From assembly GCA_020434375.1 (NCBI GenBank), contig JAGRAY010000112.1:1-5905 (forward strand): DNA of 5,905 bases, in the 5' to 3' direction. Within the stretch, counting starts at the first letter, position 1. The number at the start of each line of letters is the position of its first letter. The stretch is from Bdellovibrionales bacterium. GTDB lineage: Bacteria > Bdellovibrionota_G > JALEGL01 > JAGRAY01. Made by a program: the position numbers and the translations under genes. The notes below the pieces were generated by a model that was not told where the DNA came from, did no database searches, and worked only from the letters and a program-made list of their open reading frames with translations. Shown here in pieces: positions 5,332 to 5,905 of this stretch.

Positions 5332-5905
5332 GTCAAAAGGTCATCGTCGGAAAGTGGACCTTCTTGGTCTGGAGAATATATTTTTCCATCTTGGAACCAT
5401 CGTGCATATTTATCCCCAACAAAATACATTTTTCTCGGATCTACATTTTGAATGTGGTGCCATATTTCGTCAATTGTTCCCCCATGAATAACTGTTCGAT
5501 AATATGGCGCTCCAAGATCTCTTATTTCATGAGGAATATGACGTTTGATTGCTATTAAATCACCAGGTTCTGAGTCAACAAGTTCATCGTCCACGTAAAG
5601 ACCTTGTCCTTCGTGAATCCAATTATAATTAATACCGGGAGGATCTTGATGTTTCGGATAATTATTTAATGATCGAAACGATATATCGGCAATACAGATT
5701 TCTGGAATGATCTTTGAGATATGATCAAGAACGGTTTTGAGCCAATTCTTGTGATCCCATTGACCAAGCCCACCTTTTGTAAAATACTCACAAATATAAA
5801 ATGGAAATCGGCGAGATCCCCGGTAGTCAGGAAAGCGTTCAAATGTTTTGTCTGTTTGATCAATAAGCTCGGTATACCCAGACCATTTGAAGTTACCAAT
5901 AATTC
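5328..5905 (-). CDS. Double-stranded beta-helix protein (cupin or Fe(II)/2OG oxygenase-like), partial, N-terminus outside window
   Basis: The - strand frame ending in TAA at 5330-5328 stays open to the window edge, giving 191 residues with no Met codon; the true start lies beyond 5905. Numbering from the first complete codon, residues 77-141 look like a DSBH fold: KHQD (84-87), then IHEGQGLYVDDE (96-107), PGDLIAIKRHIPHE (113-126) and YYRTVIHGG (134-142). His85, Asp87 and His125 are plausible metal ligands. Arg136 is 11 residues after His125, as in many Fe(II)/2-oxoglutarate oxygenases. The EG.G...PGD...PHE rhythm is equally cupin-like, so I leave the choice open. The upstream 75 residues are aromatic- and charge-rich (including RRFPFYICEYF, 31-41) and unassigned. 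The C-terminal 50 residues hold no helix-turn-helix, arguing against an AraC regulator. A GTG at 5594 is in frame but would cut off the first metal motif, so it is not the start. The gene converges on trmB with a 4-nt overlap of the ends. Substrate unknown. Confidence 0.7.
   Translation of the reverse strand, partial: IIGNFKWSGYTELIDQTDKTFERFPDYRGSRRFPFYICEYFTKGGLGQWDHKNWLKTVLDHISKIIPEICIADISFRSLNNYPKHQDPPGINYNWIHEGQGLYVDDELVDSEPGDLIAIKRHIPHEIRDLGAPYYRTVIHGGTIDEIWHHIQNVDPRKMYFVGDKYARWFQDGKIYSPDQEGPLSDDDLLT

Noticed and set aside
5354..5396. Possible terminators after trmB: GGACC/GGTCT hairpin (5356-5370) and TTCCA/TGGAA hairpin (5384-5396)
   Set aside because: The first has only four strong pairs plus wobbles and a T run about 10 nt too far away. 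The second has no T run after it. Both lie within the opposite coding sequence.
5313..5558. 81-codon + strand frame after trmB
   Set aside because: It is antisense to the DSBH gene, with a hydrophobic and Cys/Ile-rich translation typical of a shadow frame.
5666..5899. 77-codon - strand frame starting with ATG
   Set aside because: It overlaps the longer - strand frame that is continuous with the DSBH coding sequence. Its translation shows no motif, whereas the overlapping frame completes the domain.

Overview
The window looks like a piece of a bacterial chromosome, AT-rich and densely packed. It holds one co-directional run of five complete genes on the + strand (113-5331) and the 3' part of a sixth gene on the - strand (5328 to the window end). 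The first protein has a PATAN/DUF4388-type N-terminus, a degenerate J-domain-like segment and TPRs, an architecture I associate with Bdellovibrionota, Myxococcota and other former deltaproteobacteria. With the low GC and the lipoprotein S41 protease, this suggests a low-GC Bdellovibrio/Bacteriovorax-type organism. That placement is inference.

Layout. 1-112: AT-rich leader with a good sigma70-like promoter (TTGTCA, 18-nt spacer, TACAAT) whose expected start point lies only about 10 nt before the first ATG. 113-1624: DUF4388/J-like/TPR scaffold protein. 1621-2868: class II tRNA nucleotidyltransferase/poly(A) polymerase family, most like a CCA-adding enzyme, joined to the first gene by an ATGA overlap behind a run of nine A. 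2894-4399: lipoprotein C-terminal processing protease (S41) with an intact Ser/Lys dyad. 4396-4737: small helical protein of unknown function, again joined by an ATGA overlap. 4744-5331: TrmB, the tRNA m7G46 methyltransferase, with a GTG start. 5328-5905 (-): C-terminal 191 residues of a double-stranded beta-helix protein (cupin or Fe(II)/2-oxoglutarate oxygenase type), whose start lies outside the window and whose stop codon overlaps the trmB stop.

The five + strand genes are spaced -4, +25, -4 and +6 nt and are probably one transcription unit. Two members act on tRNA (3'-CCA addition and m7G46), one is a cell-envelope protease and two are helical-repeat proteins of unknown partners. No joint pathway is evident, so this reads as a housekeeping operon. 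No mobile element, CRISPR array, RNA gene or convincing terminator was seen. The points most worth a second look are two substituted ligand positions in TrmB, the long - strand reading frame that a start-codon search would truncate, the A9 run at the first gene junction, and the J-like segment without HPD. I saw no evidence of a novel defence or mobile system here.
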